Counted from the first letter of the stretch, positions 1 to 7,802 are shown. The stretch: 28,175 bases of DNA from DAOLOF01 sp964463605 (GCA_964463605.1 CAYXBZ010000006.1:1-28175), one strand, 5' to 3'. Numbers and translations are program-made. Notes: generated from the sequence alone by a model not told the origin.

Positions 1-66
1 TAAACCTCGGCTGGCATTATCCTCAGCAGGTGAAGGGGATAAACCGCCACTAACCACCCCTGCGGG
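1..66 (-). ncRNA. Possible degenerate or partial TPP-riboswitch-like sequence
   Basis: On the reverse strand the last 66 bases contain GGGGTGG, then ATCCCCTTCACCTG, then GGATAATGCCAGC followed by CGAGG. The order and the 13-base GGATAATGCCAGC match the 3' half of the thiamine pyrophosphate aptamer as in E. coli thiM (ACCTG, CTGGATAATGCCAGCG, AGGG). Against it: I see no CUGAGA pyrimidine-sensing loop between the first two blocks, the P4 stem is only partly paired (GAGG against CCAG), and an open reading frame crosses it. If real it would control a gene left of the window, such as a thiamine transporter. Confidence 0.3.
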
Positions 67-705
67 GGTGGTTATTTTTTTTATCTTAGTTGTTTCTTCC
101 TCCTCAAACCCTGGTTCATACACAAAACCCACCTTGAGCCACTCAGGAGGCTCCCTCAGCACCCCCTCAGTTTTCAACCATAAGCCAAATTGTACAATGC
201 TGCTAAACTTTCGCTTGATCGAAGCAGTCTTTAAACCTTTTTCCTCTTGATATCGGTGAAAATCGTCTAGTTTGGTTTTTGTTAGCAGCGGCTCAATCTC
301 ACTTTCATCGCAAAATTCAATAAATTGACTGATATCACTGCGGTAATTTTTGACAGTAGAGTTTGAGCAGTTGTCCTTTTTGAGTGCTAATAAAAATTCT
401 TGGAGGAACACGTTTGTCTGGAACGGGGGATAGTCATTAACAAACTGTGTCAAAACTCTCATTAGTGAGCTTTCGGGATCACTATTTTTCGATGTTTCTT
501 GACTGAAGTTATTAATTTCCTTGGCTGTCCACTCTGAAAAATCATCTTTCCAGCCTAGAAACTCAACTAGCAGCTCCTGAGCCATGATCTTGAGCTCTTC
601 TTGAGCCAATCCGGTGGTCTTTTCTAGCTCTTTAAATGAAAAATTTTCCAGGAAGGTGGAAAAAGTGGATAAAATGCTGGTGAGGTATCTTTGTTGGGCA
701 GCCAC
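1..705 (-). CDS. Tyrosine-recombinase-like protein, N-terminal fragment (runs off the left edge)
   Basis: Reading the reverse strand from a GTG at 705 gives 235 codons with no stop up to the window edge; an in-frame TAA lies three codons upstream, so GTG705 is the first good start (an ATG at residue 41 is the alternative). Residues about 97-185 look like the SAM-like core-binding domain of phage-integrase/XerCD proteins: a helical stretch beginning FLQEFLLALKKDN, then STVKNYRSDISQFIEFC, and later ASIKRKFSSIVQFGLWL. Residues 1-90 are acidic and helical with no family I can name. The catalytic domain (R-H-R-Y) would lie beyond the edge and is not seen. The last 25 or so codons (TTPAGVVSGG onward) overlap a forward-strand terminator and a riboswitch-like sequence and do not look like recombinase, so the gene may be truncated or the ORF may simply read through noncoding DNA. 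Confidence 0.6.
   Translation of the reverse strand, partial: MAAQQRYLTSILSTFSTFLENFSFKELEKTTGLAQEELKIMAQELLVEFLGWKDDFSEWTAKEINNFSQETSKNSDPESSLMRVLTQFVNDYPPFQTNVFLQEFLLALKKDNCSNSTVKNYRSDISQFIEFCDESEIEPLLTKTKLDDFHRYQEEKGLKTASIKRKFSSIVQFGLWLKTEGVLREPPEWLKVGFVYEPGFEEEETTKIKKITTPAGVVSGGLSPSPAEDNASRGL
52..82 (+). terminator. Strong intrinsic terminator, forward strand
   Basis: A perfect 9-bp stem (AACCACCCC at 52-60, GGGGTGGTT at 65-73) with loop TGCG is followed by A and eight T residues (75-82). It would end a forward transcript coming from left of the window. It lies inside the reverse-strand recombinase ORF, which is unusual. Confidence 0.75.
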
Positions 706-788
706 GGTTGTTTAATGCTTTTTTGTGTTATTTGGCGTCTAACCCAGATTCATTAGACACTCAAACAATGTTTCTATAGTAGGAAAAG

Positions 789-811
789 CCAGTGGTTGGC
801 GCAACCCCTGG
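789..811. repeat. Hairpin between divergent genes
   Basis: CCAGTGGTT (789-797) and AACCCCTGG (803-811) pair over nine positions with one mismatch around the loop GGCGC. It is the only structure in the 165-base spacer between the recombinase start and the small ORF at 871. Short T-runs flank it on both strands, so it could be a weak bidirectional terminator or a regulator site. Confidence 0.45.
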
Positions 812-870
812 TTTTAAGGCAAAAGAGAGCGGTGGAGAGAGCATCGCTGTTACTAGTATAAAAAACGAGC

Positions 871-1125
871 ATGCAAAAAAAACCGACGATTCAGTCATTG
901 AACAAAAAGGATCTTAGAACCACCATCAAAAGATATCAAAATACTACAGGCATCAATTTTGCCCAACTTTACTCTAGTGACGAGGAATTTACTCACTATG
1001 CTTTTTTCACAGATTTCCCTCTTGCGGATTATGGTAAAACTAGTGTAGTATGTGAAGGAAAATCTACGAGAGAGAATAATAAGCCATTTATTTACTATTA
1101 CTATTCACCCGATTTACTCAAGTAG
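871..1125 (+). CDS. Small hypothetical protein, 84 aa
   Basis: An 84-residue ORF starts at ATG871, a few bases after a TATAAA-like box at about 860. I recognise no family. The basic N-terminus contains DLRTTIKRYQ, close to TLRTTIKRYL in the AbiEi-like protein at 13170; the rest is rich in aromatic residues (HYAFFTDF, FIYYYYSPDLL) with no membrane segment or signal peptide. It stands alone between the recombinase fragment and the PaaX-like gene. It could be a genuine small gene, a remnant of an antitoxin-like N-terminus, or a chance ORF. Confidence 0.4.
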   Translation: MQKKPTIQSLNKKDLRTTIKRYQNTTGINFAQLYSSDEEFTHYAFFTDFPLADYGKTSVVCEGKSTRENNKPFIYYYYSPDLLK

Positions 1126-1378
1126 AAGGTGATTGTTAATTAAAAAATCCAACGGTCCAATTATCATCTTTGTGAAAAAAACCTGTTTTTGAAGCTTTGG
1201 GTGATGCAAAATGTGGATAAACGCAAATCGCGGTTTTCTTTGAACGATTAATAATCTTTGCGGTTTGTGCAAAAATAATCGATTCTAGCAGAGGGAAAAT
1301 GAATATTAACAGCAAACACAATCTAATTTTCGGGTTTTAAAATGTTGAGAGCAAGCATCTCTTGACTAGAAGGCATTT

Positions 1379-2149
1379 ATGAAAATTACCAGCAAAAAAT
1401 TGTTATTGTGGCTGCACTCAATCTCGCCGCAGGAGCGACGTCGTGTTCCTATCTCACATCTTGATCTCATCTTAAGCGAACTAACCCCAGAGGGGAGGCA
1501 GTCATTAGTTCGTTATTTGGAAAATAATCGACTGCTGTTTGCCGATGAGCTAGATGGTCCAATTAAGCTGAGCTTAAGCTCTCACGGACTAACACAGCTA
1601 GAAGCCGATTTTCCGGCTCTTAGAAGGCTAAATCATCCGTGGGAAGGTGACTGGCTGCTCATCATCTTTACCGAATCACCATCAACCGATAACAACTTTC
1701 GATATCTGCGCTCTGTATTGTTGCAAGAACACTGCCTTTCTCTGAAAAGAGGTGTCTATCTTCATGCTGGAGAGCTAAGTCAACGCTTAGAAAACCTACT
1801 TCACGCAAACTATCGCAGCAGTGTAGTGATAGTGAAAACCAGTTCGTGGGAGTTTGGGGACCCCCAAATTGTTATAGGTCAAAATGAAGTGCTCAAAGAC
1901 GTGATTGATGTTTATTCTGGGATTGGCAAAGAGCTAGAAACATTGCTAACCAATTTTTCAACTATTAAAAGATTGAGCGATCGGCAAAAAAAGGAGATTG
2001 GTTCGATTTACGATCGAATAGTACAAAATTTTCAGCAAGACAATGGAATTATCCCGTACTTTTATCAGAATGCTTCCACAGGCATAGAGTTGCTTGAACG
2101 GCTCAAACTCGAGGTAAATAGCAAACTTAACCCATCTCAAGAAGATTGA
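1379..2149 (+). CDS. PaaX-like transcriptional regulator with Cas2-like domain
   Basis: A 256-aa cytoplasmic protein. Residues about 1-83 form a winged-helix-like region. Residues 88-165 (WEGDWLLIIF, RYLRSVLLQ, LKRGVYLHAGEL, SSVVIVK) match the pattern of the PaaX central domain, which shares the ferredoxin-like fold of CRISPR Cas2: a tryptophan-rich opening, a first beta strand, a helix with arginines and the L-x-x-GVYL strand. Where Cas2 nucleases carry an acidic residue at the end of strand 1 there is Thr (IIFTESP), so nuclease activity is unlikely and a DNA-binding or scaffold role is more plausible. The C-terminus (190-256) is helical and charged. ATG1379 is preceded by AGAAGG six bases upstream. 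No cas genes or repeats are nearby. Proteins of this type are frequent in CPR genomes, but their targets are unknown to me. Confidence 0.65.
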   Translation: MKITSKKLLLWLHSISPQERRRVPISHLDLILSELTPEGRQSLVRYLENNRLLFADELDGPIKLSLSSHGLTQLEADFPALRRLNHPWEGDWLLIIFTESPSTDNNFRYLRSVLLQEHCLSLKRGVYLHAGELSQRLENLLHANYRSSVVIVKTSSWEFGDPQIVIGQNEVLKDVIDVYSGIGKELETLLTNFSTIKRLSDRQKKEIGSIYDRIVQNFQQDNGIIPYFYQNASTGIELLERLKLEVNSKLNPSQED

Positions 2150-2161
2150 TCAACCTCCCAT

Positions 2162-2220
2162 CACCCGAAACTTGAGCAATAATTGACACTACATGTTGTT
2201 GGTTAGCATAGTTTCGGGTG
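2162..2220. repeat. Perfect 11-bp inverted repeat with 37-nt loop
   Basis: CACCCGAAACT (2162-2172) and AGTTTCGGGTG (2210-2220) are perfect complements just after the stop of the PaaX-like gene. A T-rich stretch (TATCTTTTGTCATTTTG) follows, so it could act as a forward terminator despite the long loop, or mark the ends of a small inserted element or RNA. Confidence 0.5.
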
Positions 2221-2337
2221 TATCTTTTGTCATTTTGTACTATTAACATTTAATTATCTTTAGACATATTTATATCAGCATTATTAATTTTGCGGGAATA
2301 AAATACTTGAGGTTGCGACAATAAATCGGGAATCATG

Positions 2338-2363
2338 CAATAATCACTTTAGTGATTCTTGCA
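2338..2363. repeat. Hairpin, 11-bp arms with one mismatch
   Basis: GCAATAATCAC (2338-2348) and GTGATTCTTGC (2353-2363) pair with one mismatch around the loop TTTA. No T-tract follows it, and its function is unknown. Confidence 0.45.
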
Positions 2364-2654
2364 ACACAATAATAAAATAATTCTTACCGAAATAAAGCGA
2401 AAATGAACAAGTTGTTAGTAAAATTACTCACACTACCAAACAGTTGAGATATTTATAATTCTGGGACGAATTTAATAACACCTGTAAATAATATAGGGGA
2501 TGATAATAATTACACTGGCACAAAAAAATAATGCTACTTTTGTCAGCTAGTTTTCAGCAATAGAGGATAAGATGTATTTGTGAATCGCTTGTTGAAGTCT
2601 TTAACTCAATTGTTTAACTCAATTATCTCTCTTACTCCATTTGGCTTATTCTTG

Positions 2655-2698
2655 ATTCTGATCATACCCGTAGCTTGCTACGGGGAACAAATCAGAAT
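2655..2698. repeat. Nested palindrome (REP-like)
   Basis: An outer pair ATTCTGAT (2655-2662) and ATCAGAAT (2691-2698) encloses a perfect inner pair CCCGTAGC (2667-2674) and GCTACGGG (2677-2684). GC-rich DNA including a GGGG/CCCC mini-stem follows at about 2699-2712. Two nested perfect stems in AT-rich intergenic DNA resemble REP/RAYT-type or MITE hairpins, but no transposase is seen. Confidence 0.55.
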
Positions 2699-2886
2699 GG
2701 GGGGCTACCCCAGGGTATCACCTCTTTATAAATTAACATTAAAGTTGGCGCTATGGGAAACCCCTCAGAAATGAGCTCATATCTAATACCATTACTAATT
2801 TGCGAATTTACTATTCTCAAGGCAATCTATGATGACAGTCACAAGCAACAGGCAAAATAAACGTCTTTAGTCTTGAATTTACTTAG

Positions 2887-4953
2887 TTAACTCCCGATTA
2901 CTACCCGCTGCTGATCAAACCAACTTTTGATCTCTATTTCATTCTCTTGTATCTGGGTAGAGAAGCTATGCTTGACTGAATTAGGCTTGGTTGCCTCCAG
3001 TTGATACTTACCCTTCTTAAAGCTGAAGCTAAAGCGACCGTTTTTATCACTTAAAGTAGCCACCGTTTGGCGGCCACCCTCCAACTCAGTCAGTCGCACC
3101 AGTACATTTCGTACACTATTGCCATCTTGATCAACAACTAGCCCTTTGATGTTGGCAAAAAGCGAGTCTTTCAGTAAATAGAGTACACCCACTAAGAGGT
3201 AAATACTCAAGGCTAGAGTGTTAACCAGGCTTGGCCAAAACAGCAAAGTACAACAAGCTAGCAAAATGTTAGCCAAAACGAACAAAGATTTAAACAATAT
3301 CATTTTGGCCAGCCAAACTTCAATTTTAGTTCTCAATGAATAAGCCATCTTGTTCATTTTGGCAATCAAGCTACTATCAAGGGCTTTGAGTAAGTCGTTG
3401 TCGGCTGGTATCTGTAGTGACACCCCGCTCTTATAAATATCAATTTCCAGTTCCTGAGCTTGATAAAAATCCTCCACCCTCGCCGATTCATTTCTACTCA
3501 AGAGCGTAGGATATCGATAATCAGGATGAGACAGAGCCAACTTGTATGTTTTTAGTGGTAACTCAGCTGTTGGATACAGACCTTGGTAAGAAGTAATCAA
3601 GGTGTGATAGTAGGGAGGAAAACCTTCAGGCTCCGATTGACTGATCAAGGTGAGCTTAGCAAAAGGAATCCCAAGTGTGCTTGGCAGAGGAAGCTGCTGT
3701 TGACTAACCAACTCAAAACGCGTCGCGTCAAAAGCCCAACCTTGATACTCTTCAAAAGGCCAAAGACCAAGAGCTCGCCAAATTTGCTTAAGATGACTGG
3801 GAGAGAACAGGCTGCCAAACTTTTTTGCCAGTAAGACGGTGGCGCTGATAATCGGCCAAGTAACAATTATTATCACCAGCCAAGGCCCCAACCATCTTAG
3901 AAACTCTGAAAACCAAGGCAGGCGCGTCACCTTCCAGATTGGAGTTGGTGTAATTCGACGAATCATCTCATGCACAAACTCCTTGGGTGGAACATAAGGA
4001 ATCTCGATCGGTTCCTCAGGAGTTGGTATGATCGGCTTTTCCGGCTCCTCAATCGGAGTCACATCAGGTTTTGGAGAGGGAGTAATGCTAGTTGGAGGCA
4101 GCACAATTACCTCACTTGGGATGATAATCTTAATTTTCTCAAGGGCGCTAATGTGCCTTGCTTGATCGATAATCACAAAATTGAGAGCAATGACCACATC
4201 TCGAGGCAGAATCGGCAGTTGAAAACTCCAGTTGCCCTTCCCATCAATTTCTGATTCAAAGTAGTAGTTATCTTGACCAGGCACAATAACCGTCAACTGA
4301 ACCAAACTATTTGTCTCACCTCTAGCGACAAGAGTAGGCTGATTAATGCCAAGAGAAATAGGATCTTGAGGAATGGTGCTCGAGTCTTGAGATGAAATGG
4401 AAACGGTTACATCACCAATTTGCGTTAGCACAAAATGAGGAGCGATAGAGTCGATCAAAAAACTCCATGTTGCCGAGTCGCTAGTCAAGCCAACTGCATC
4501 CACAGCCACAATTTTCCAGGTATGATCACCCTGATCAAGATTAAACTTAACGCTTAGGAAATAATGCCCTAGGCTGGAGTTATACGACAAATCATACCGA
4601 CTATGACTGCCAGTAGTGGCAATATTATCGATCAGCAGCTTGCCATCAAGATAAAGCTGATAATGCGACATCTCAACATTGTCGGTTGACTCTCGCCAAA
4701 CAAACTGAGGACGATTAGTACTCACGATGCTTCCATCTTCTGGAGATATTAGAATTGGTGCAGTTGGAGGTACAATGTCTGGCATCGTGGCGCTAACGGT
4801 AGCTCCACGAAAAATGATAGGGTCAAATTGGGCAGCCGCTGGCGCGGCTGCCCTCAGCTTGCTGCCAACTATCATCAGCGCTACAAAAAGCAGCACTCGC
4901 CACCAACTACAACTGGAAAAAAAAGATAGGGGTGGGCGGCGTTTGTTGATCAC
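2887..4953 (-). CDS. Large surface/membrane protein with Ig-like and carboxypeptidase-regulatory-like domains
   Basis: A 688-aa protein starting at GTG4953. The N-terminus is a signal peptide (basic start, hydrophobic 18-32, Ala-rich cleavage region near 35-42). Residues about 60-170 look like an Ig/fibronectin-type domain (PTAPILISPEDGS, FVWRES, DHTWKIVAVD), and 175-285 like a second Ig-like domain. A proline/glutamate linker (about 286-330) leads to a membrane segment (WLGPWLVIIIVTWPIISATV). Next is a soluble domain with a carboxypeptidase-regulatory-like pattern (YKLALSHPDYRYP), two more membrane segments near 560-610, and a C-terminal carboxypeptidase-regulatory-like beta sandwich (IKGLVVDQDGNSV, DKNGRFSFSFKKGKYQLEA). 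No peptidase motif is visible, so a structural or adhesive role is inferred. Counting segments places the two latter domains in the cytoplasm. A terminator separates it from the upstream surface gene. Confidence 0.7.
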   Translation of the reverse strand: MINKRRPPLSFFSSCSWWRVLLFVALMIVGSKLRAAAPAAAQFDPIIFRGATVSATMPDIVPPTAPILISPEDGSIVSTNRPQFVWRESTDNVEMSHYQLYLDGKLLIDNIATTGSHSRYDLSYNSSLGHYFLSVKFNLDQGDHTWKIVAVDAVGLTSDSATWSFLIDSIAPHFVLTQIGDVTVSISSQDSSTIPQDPISLGINQPTLVARGETNSLVQLTVIVPGQDNYYFESEIDGKGNWSFQLPILPRDVVIALNFVIIDQARHISALEKIKIIIPSEVIVLPPTSITPSPKPDVTPIEEPEKPIIPTPEEPIEIPYVPPKEFVHEMIRRITPTPIWKVTRLPWFSEFLRWLGPWLVIIIVTWPIISATVLLAKKFGSLFSPSHLKQIWRALGLWPFEEYQGWAFDATRFELVSQQQLPLPSTLGIPFAKLTLISQSEPEGFPPYYHTLITSYQGLYPTAELPLKTYKLALSHPDYRYPTLLSRNESARVEDFYQAQELEIDIYKSGVSLQIPADNDLLKALDSSLIAKMNKMAYSLRTKIEVWLAKMILFKSLFVLANILLACCTLLFWPSLVNTLALSIYLLVGVLYLLKDSLFANIKGLVVDQDGNSVRNVLVRLTELEGGRQTVATLSDKNGRFSFSFKKGKYQLEATKPNSVKHSFSTQIQENEIEIKSWFDQQRVVIGS

Positions 4954-5029
4954 TGGTATGATGATTATTCTGCTGATGACAAAAGATTGATCCTCAAGAT
5001 AGCTGAAGATTTAATCGCAATTTGATCTC

Positions 5030-5053
5030 TAATCTCAATTTGGCCTGAGATTA
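5030..5053. promoter_or_regulatory. Inverted repeat upstream of the large surface protein gene
   Basis: TAATCTCA (5030-5037) and TGAGATTA (5046-5053) are perfect complements eight bases apart. On the reverse strand TTGAGA from the right half of this repeat is followed, 18 bases on, by TTAAAT, a plausible promoter for the gene starting at 4953. The repeat would then be an operator overlapping the -35 box. Confidence 0.4.
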
Positions 5054-5072
5054 AACCTCAACTCATCATAGC

Positions 5073-5103
5073 AAAAAAAGGCAATGAACGGATCATTGCC
5101 TTT
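5073..5103 (-). terminator. Intrinsic terminator after the DUF916-like gene
   Basis: On the reverse strand AAAGGCAATGA and TCATTGCCTTT pair perfectly over 11 bases with a 5-base loop and run directly into seven T residues. It lies just downstream of the stop at 5131 and separates that gene from the 2887-4953 gene. Confidence 0.9.
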
Positions 5104-5130
5104 GATAAATTTCTGATTCTTTGGCACTTA

Positions 5131-6177
5131 CTATTTAGATTTTTCTTTACTAGTTTTTTTCTCTGGTTTTTCCTCAGTGCCATCAAGTTGTCTTTGCAAC
5201 TCTTTTACCTTCTCTTGTTCAAGTTCGAGTCTTCTATCGCTATTTCTTTTAATTGCCATTACGAGCAAGGCGATCAGCAAGCCGCCAAAGAGAATCGAGA
5301 TGATGATTCTAACAGGAACGATCCAGAAGTTGGTGCTATCAACAATTACTTGACCAGCATCGCCATAACTGGCGGTTAGTTTGGCGGTGTACAGTCCAAA
5401 GCCCCAAATTTTGTCCCACTTGCCGGCAAAGCTGCGGCTATTTAAAGGAAAGATGTTGGCCGAGTCAACCTCGATTGAATCAGATTTTTGACCAAGCATG
5501 TTAAAGATATCGATGCTCATTCTGGGGCGAATATGTATGTCTGACTGATTGCGAACCAAAAACGAGTAGGGCACAGGACCAAACTCTTGAAATTTCTTAA
5601 ACTTAAAGTCACGAATGTAAGCTTCCTCATTAATCGGACCGTCAACAATTACATAAAACAAAGTGCCAATTCGCTGAGTAACGCCGGCGCCAGAACTTTC
5701 GGTATCTGTAATGTCAGATTCGCTAATCGGCTCATGCAACACCATCGCGTAGCGACCTCCGGGCATGGCGTCTTCTGGAATCTCAATTGTGACAGCCATC
5801 TCGGCTGATTCTTCTGGGGCCAAGGTATGTTGATTGGGGGTAACTGCCATCCAGTTGGCTAAACTCCAGCGATTGGTAACCGTTTCTCGAACTGGAATAG
5901 GGGTAATGCCGTCTTCTTTAACGATAAAATCTTGAGCATAAGAACGCAGTGAAATTGTTCGATTAGAAACATTGCGGACTCGAATGGTAGTTTGGATTGT
6001 TTCTCCTGGAGCTACTCTTAGCTGCCCCTCATCTCCTGATCTGGGAGGCATAGCGACCAGTGACAGTGATTCCAAACTGTTGTTGATTTGGGCTTGTGCC
6101 TGAGTTGAAAAAAAACTCACCCCAAAAGCTAAAGCGATAGCAAAAAAAAGTGGTAGTAAAAGGCGAGTTTTCTTCAT
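5131..6177 (-). CDS. DUF916-like cell-surface protein with C-terminal membrane anchor
   Basis: A 348-aa protein. Residues 1-30 are a signal peptide ending TQAQAQ. Residues about 38-155 fit the DUF916 (WxL-interacting protein) pattern: a PPR/PG-rich start, VAPGETIQTTIRVRNVSN, then AVTPNQHTLAPEESAEMAVTI and IPEDAMPGGRYAMVL. A second beta-rich domain (about 180-275) follows, then one membrane helix (about 283-308) and a short basic, coiled-coil-like cytoplasmic tail ending in KKTSKEKSK. In Gram-positive bacteria DUF916 proteins are anchored partners of secreted WxL proteins and bind peptidoglycan; the same role with the adjacent secreted protein at 6241-7758 is inferred. It follows that gene by 63 bases with no terminator between, so they are probably co-transcribed. 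Confidence 0.72.
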   Translation of the reverse strand: MKKTRLLLPLFFAIALAFGVSFFSTQAQAQINNSLESLSLVAMPPRSGDEGQLRVAPGETIQTTIRVRNVSNRTISLRSYAQDFIVKEDGITPIPVRETVTNRWSLANWMAVTPNQHTLAPEESAEMAVTIEIPEDAMPGGRYAMVLHEPISESDITDTESSGAGVTQRIGTLFYVIVDGPINEEAYIRDFKFKKFQEFGPVPYSFLVRNQSDIHIRPRMSIDIFNMLGQKSDSIEVDSANIFPLNSRSFAGKWDKIWGFGLYTAKLTASYGDAGQVIVDSTNFWIVPVRIIISILFGGLLIALLVMAIKRNSDRRLELEQEKVKELQRQLDGTEEKPEKKTSKEKSK

Positions 6178-6240
6178 GGGCAGGTGTGTGTTATTGTTGT
6201 TAAAAATTAGTAGATGGCAGTTGATGATAAGCTACGGCTG

Positions 6241-7758
6241 TTAAAAGGTTGCGGTAGCAGTATAAGTAATATAGTTGTAGTAATCGCCAGCAGCAGTTAG
6301 AGCGTCAGCAGCAATTCTGTAGCAAACGTAAACACTATCGCTGTTGGTTGGCAAAAGATTGCTGCCGAATATTGTGACTGGGGTATCGCCTGATTGTGCA
6401 TCAGCAAAATGGCGAGCATCGAAATCAGTTCCAGTCCCGTAAGTGAAGGTGGGAGAGGCGCTGTCGATGTTTTCAATAGAGTAGCCAAAACCTGTGCCGG
6501 ACGTGGTAGTAATTGTCGTCCAGGCTTGCTCAGAATTTTGAGTCATATCTATAATGTTAGCATCCCAAATACAAAGGTGCTCGTTTGCAGAAGGGTCGAT
6601 GGTATAGTTTGCTAGTAGGGTAGTTTTTTTGTCAGTGCCAGCATTAGCAACGTCACAGGCAGAGCCCCCCCTACCCAGTTGATCGTTGGCGATAGCGGTA
6701 ACCACAGCTCCATCTAAAGCGTTAGTGGTGAACTTTAACTCTTGTGCTGCATCGGTAAAATTAGCGGTAGCGATCTCACCAAAAGGAACGCTGCTAGCAG
6801 TGGTAGTAACATCAGTTGTAGTACCGCAGCGCGTAAGGGAGTCGGCTTGACCTGTTATGGTAAATGTCAAAGAAGGAACTACTGTAGCGCTGACCCTGAC
6901 TGCTTCAATTGCTCCAATTTTAACGGTGGTACTGTCAACAACAGTATCTGGAGTGGTGGCGCTGTTAACATTCCTCACAATAACGCTATAAGTATCGGCA
7001 ACTCCAGTTACGTGAGCTGCTGTTGGTACTGGATTGATGATAGCGTCATCGGCGCCAGAGCCAATGGTCATGGTAATAGTGCCGTTGGTGCCTCCTGTGG
7101 TGTATTCACATTGATAAACGTGCCAGTAGCCGGCGGGCAAATCTCCTCCCGTCTGATTTGCTGTGGCGGTGCCGTGGCCAACTCCAAAAGTATGACTTGC
7201 TCCGCCTGAGCCGGCGCAAGTTACGGTAGGAGCGGCTCCGCTACCGAAATCAAAATATCCTTGATCTGGGATTCCATCAGCATTGTTTGTAGAAGCAGCT
7301 GGGACCAAGACTTGTACATAACCAGCTGTTGCGGTGGTATTTGTGTTAAAAACTGCTGTTAAATCGGTCGTCTCATCTAGGTAGAATGACTCGTCTGTAG
7401 TAGCCACGGCACTATCGATAGAAATAATGTTGTCGTCCACGATCTCTGTAATTGTTCTATCACCAGCAGTTGCCCCAGTGAATGTTATTACATCATTCAT
7501 TATTAGGGCATCGGTTATTTCTGTATTGGCATTGCTGGTGTAATCAGCAATAGCAGGATCAATTATTATCGGAGTACTTGTATCTGATCCAGGAGTGCCG
7601 CTTACTTGACCTCTAAAAGAAAACCTCGAATTACTCATGGTCACCGACACGCTTTCTAAGTTTGCGGCTTGAGTGCGTTGACTTTTTGCGAAGACGGTCA
7701 GCCCAGCAATGAGGAGTAAAAACAAAAATAAACGGATAAGAGAGGTTTTTCGTTGCAT
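6241..7758 (-). CDS. Secreted beta-rich surface protein (WxL-like C-terminal domain)
   Basis: The open frame extends to 7854, but ATG7758 gives a proper signal peptide (MQRKTSLIRLFLFLLLIAGL, cleavage near AANLES), so I choose it; the product is about 505 aa. The body is rich in Thr, Ala, Gly and Asp with few basic residues, typical of exported beta proteins. It opens with ESVSVTMSNSRFSFRG, seen in many Microgenomates surface proteins. Near residues 330-370 it has SSVPFGEIATANFTDA and LKFTTNALDGAVV, and it ends AAGDYYNYITYTATATF, matching the end of the protein at 10316. No membrane anchor follows, so it must be held non-covalently or released. Several Cys residues could form disulfides. It is likely the partner of the DUF916-like protein encoded next. 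Confidence 0.68.
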   Translation of the reverse strand: MQRKTSLIRLFLFLLLIAGLTVFAKSQRTQAANLESVSVTMSNSRFSFRGQVSGTPGSDTSTPIIIDPAIADYTSNANTEITDALIMNDVITFTGATAGDRTITEIVDDNIISIDSAVATTDESFYLDETTDLTAVFNTNTTATAGYVQVLVPAASTNNADGIPDQGYFDFGSGAAPTVTCAGSGGASHTFGVGHGTATANQTGGDLPAGYWHVYQCEYTTGGTNGTITMTIGSGADDAIINPVPTAAHVTGVADTYSVIVRNVNSATTPDTVVDSTTVKIGAIEAVRVSATVVPSLTFTITGQADSLTRCGTTTDVTTTASSVPFGEIATANFTDAAQELKFTTNALDGAVVTAIANDQLGRGGSACDVANAGTDKKTTLLANYTIDPSANEHLCIWDANIIDMTQNSEQAWTTITTTSGTGFGYSIENIDSASPTFTYGTGTDFDARHFADAQSGDTPVTIFGSNLLPTNSDSVYVCYRIAADALTAAGDYYNYITYTATATF

Positions 7759-7802
7759 AATGAGCTTCACAATGGTTAACAATTGGTTGATTACTAACAT
7801 CC

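Larger units (their letters stand above)
2150..2886. other. Noncoding AT-rich interval with several palindromes
   Basis: About 740 bases separate the converging PaaX-like gene and the surface gene ending at 2887. It holds three inverted repeats (described separately) and no convincing gene. A 64-codon GTG-initiated frame at 2580-2774 has one hydrophobic stretch but is crossed by the palindromes, so I do not call it. Confidence 0.6.

Noticed and set aside
68..250. 60-codon forward frame at the left edge
   Set aside because: It starts in the T-tract of a terminator and lies antisense to the recombinase-like ORF.
1136..1321. 61-codon reverse frame with a hydrophobic start
   Set aside because: It would need a TTG start, has no ribosome-binding site and no recognisable content.
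1379..2149. CRISPR-Cas locus suggested by the Cas2-like domain
   Set aside because: No repeat-spacer array and no other cas gene occur in the window, and the Cas2 acidic residue appears to be missing.
2580..2774. 64-codon GTG-initiated frame with one hydrophobic stretch
   Set aside because: It runs through the nested palindrome, has no ribosome-binding site and resembles no known protein; a chance frame is more likely.
6742..7209. 155-codon forward frame opposite the secreted surface protein
   Set aside because: It is an antisense shadow of a low-complexity Thr/Ala gene; its Cys/Ser/Gly-rich translation looks unnatural.
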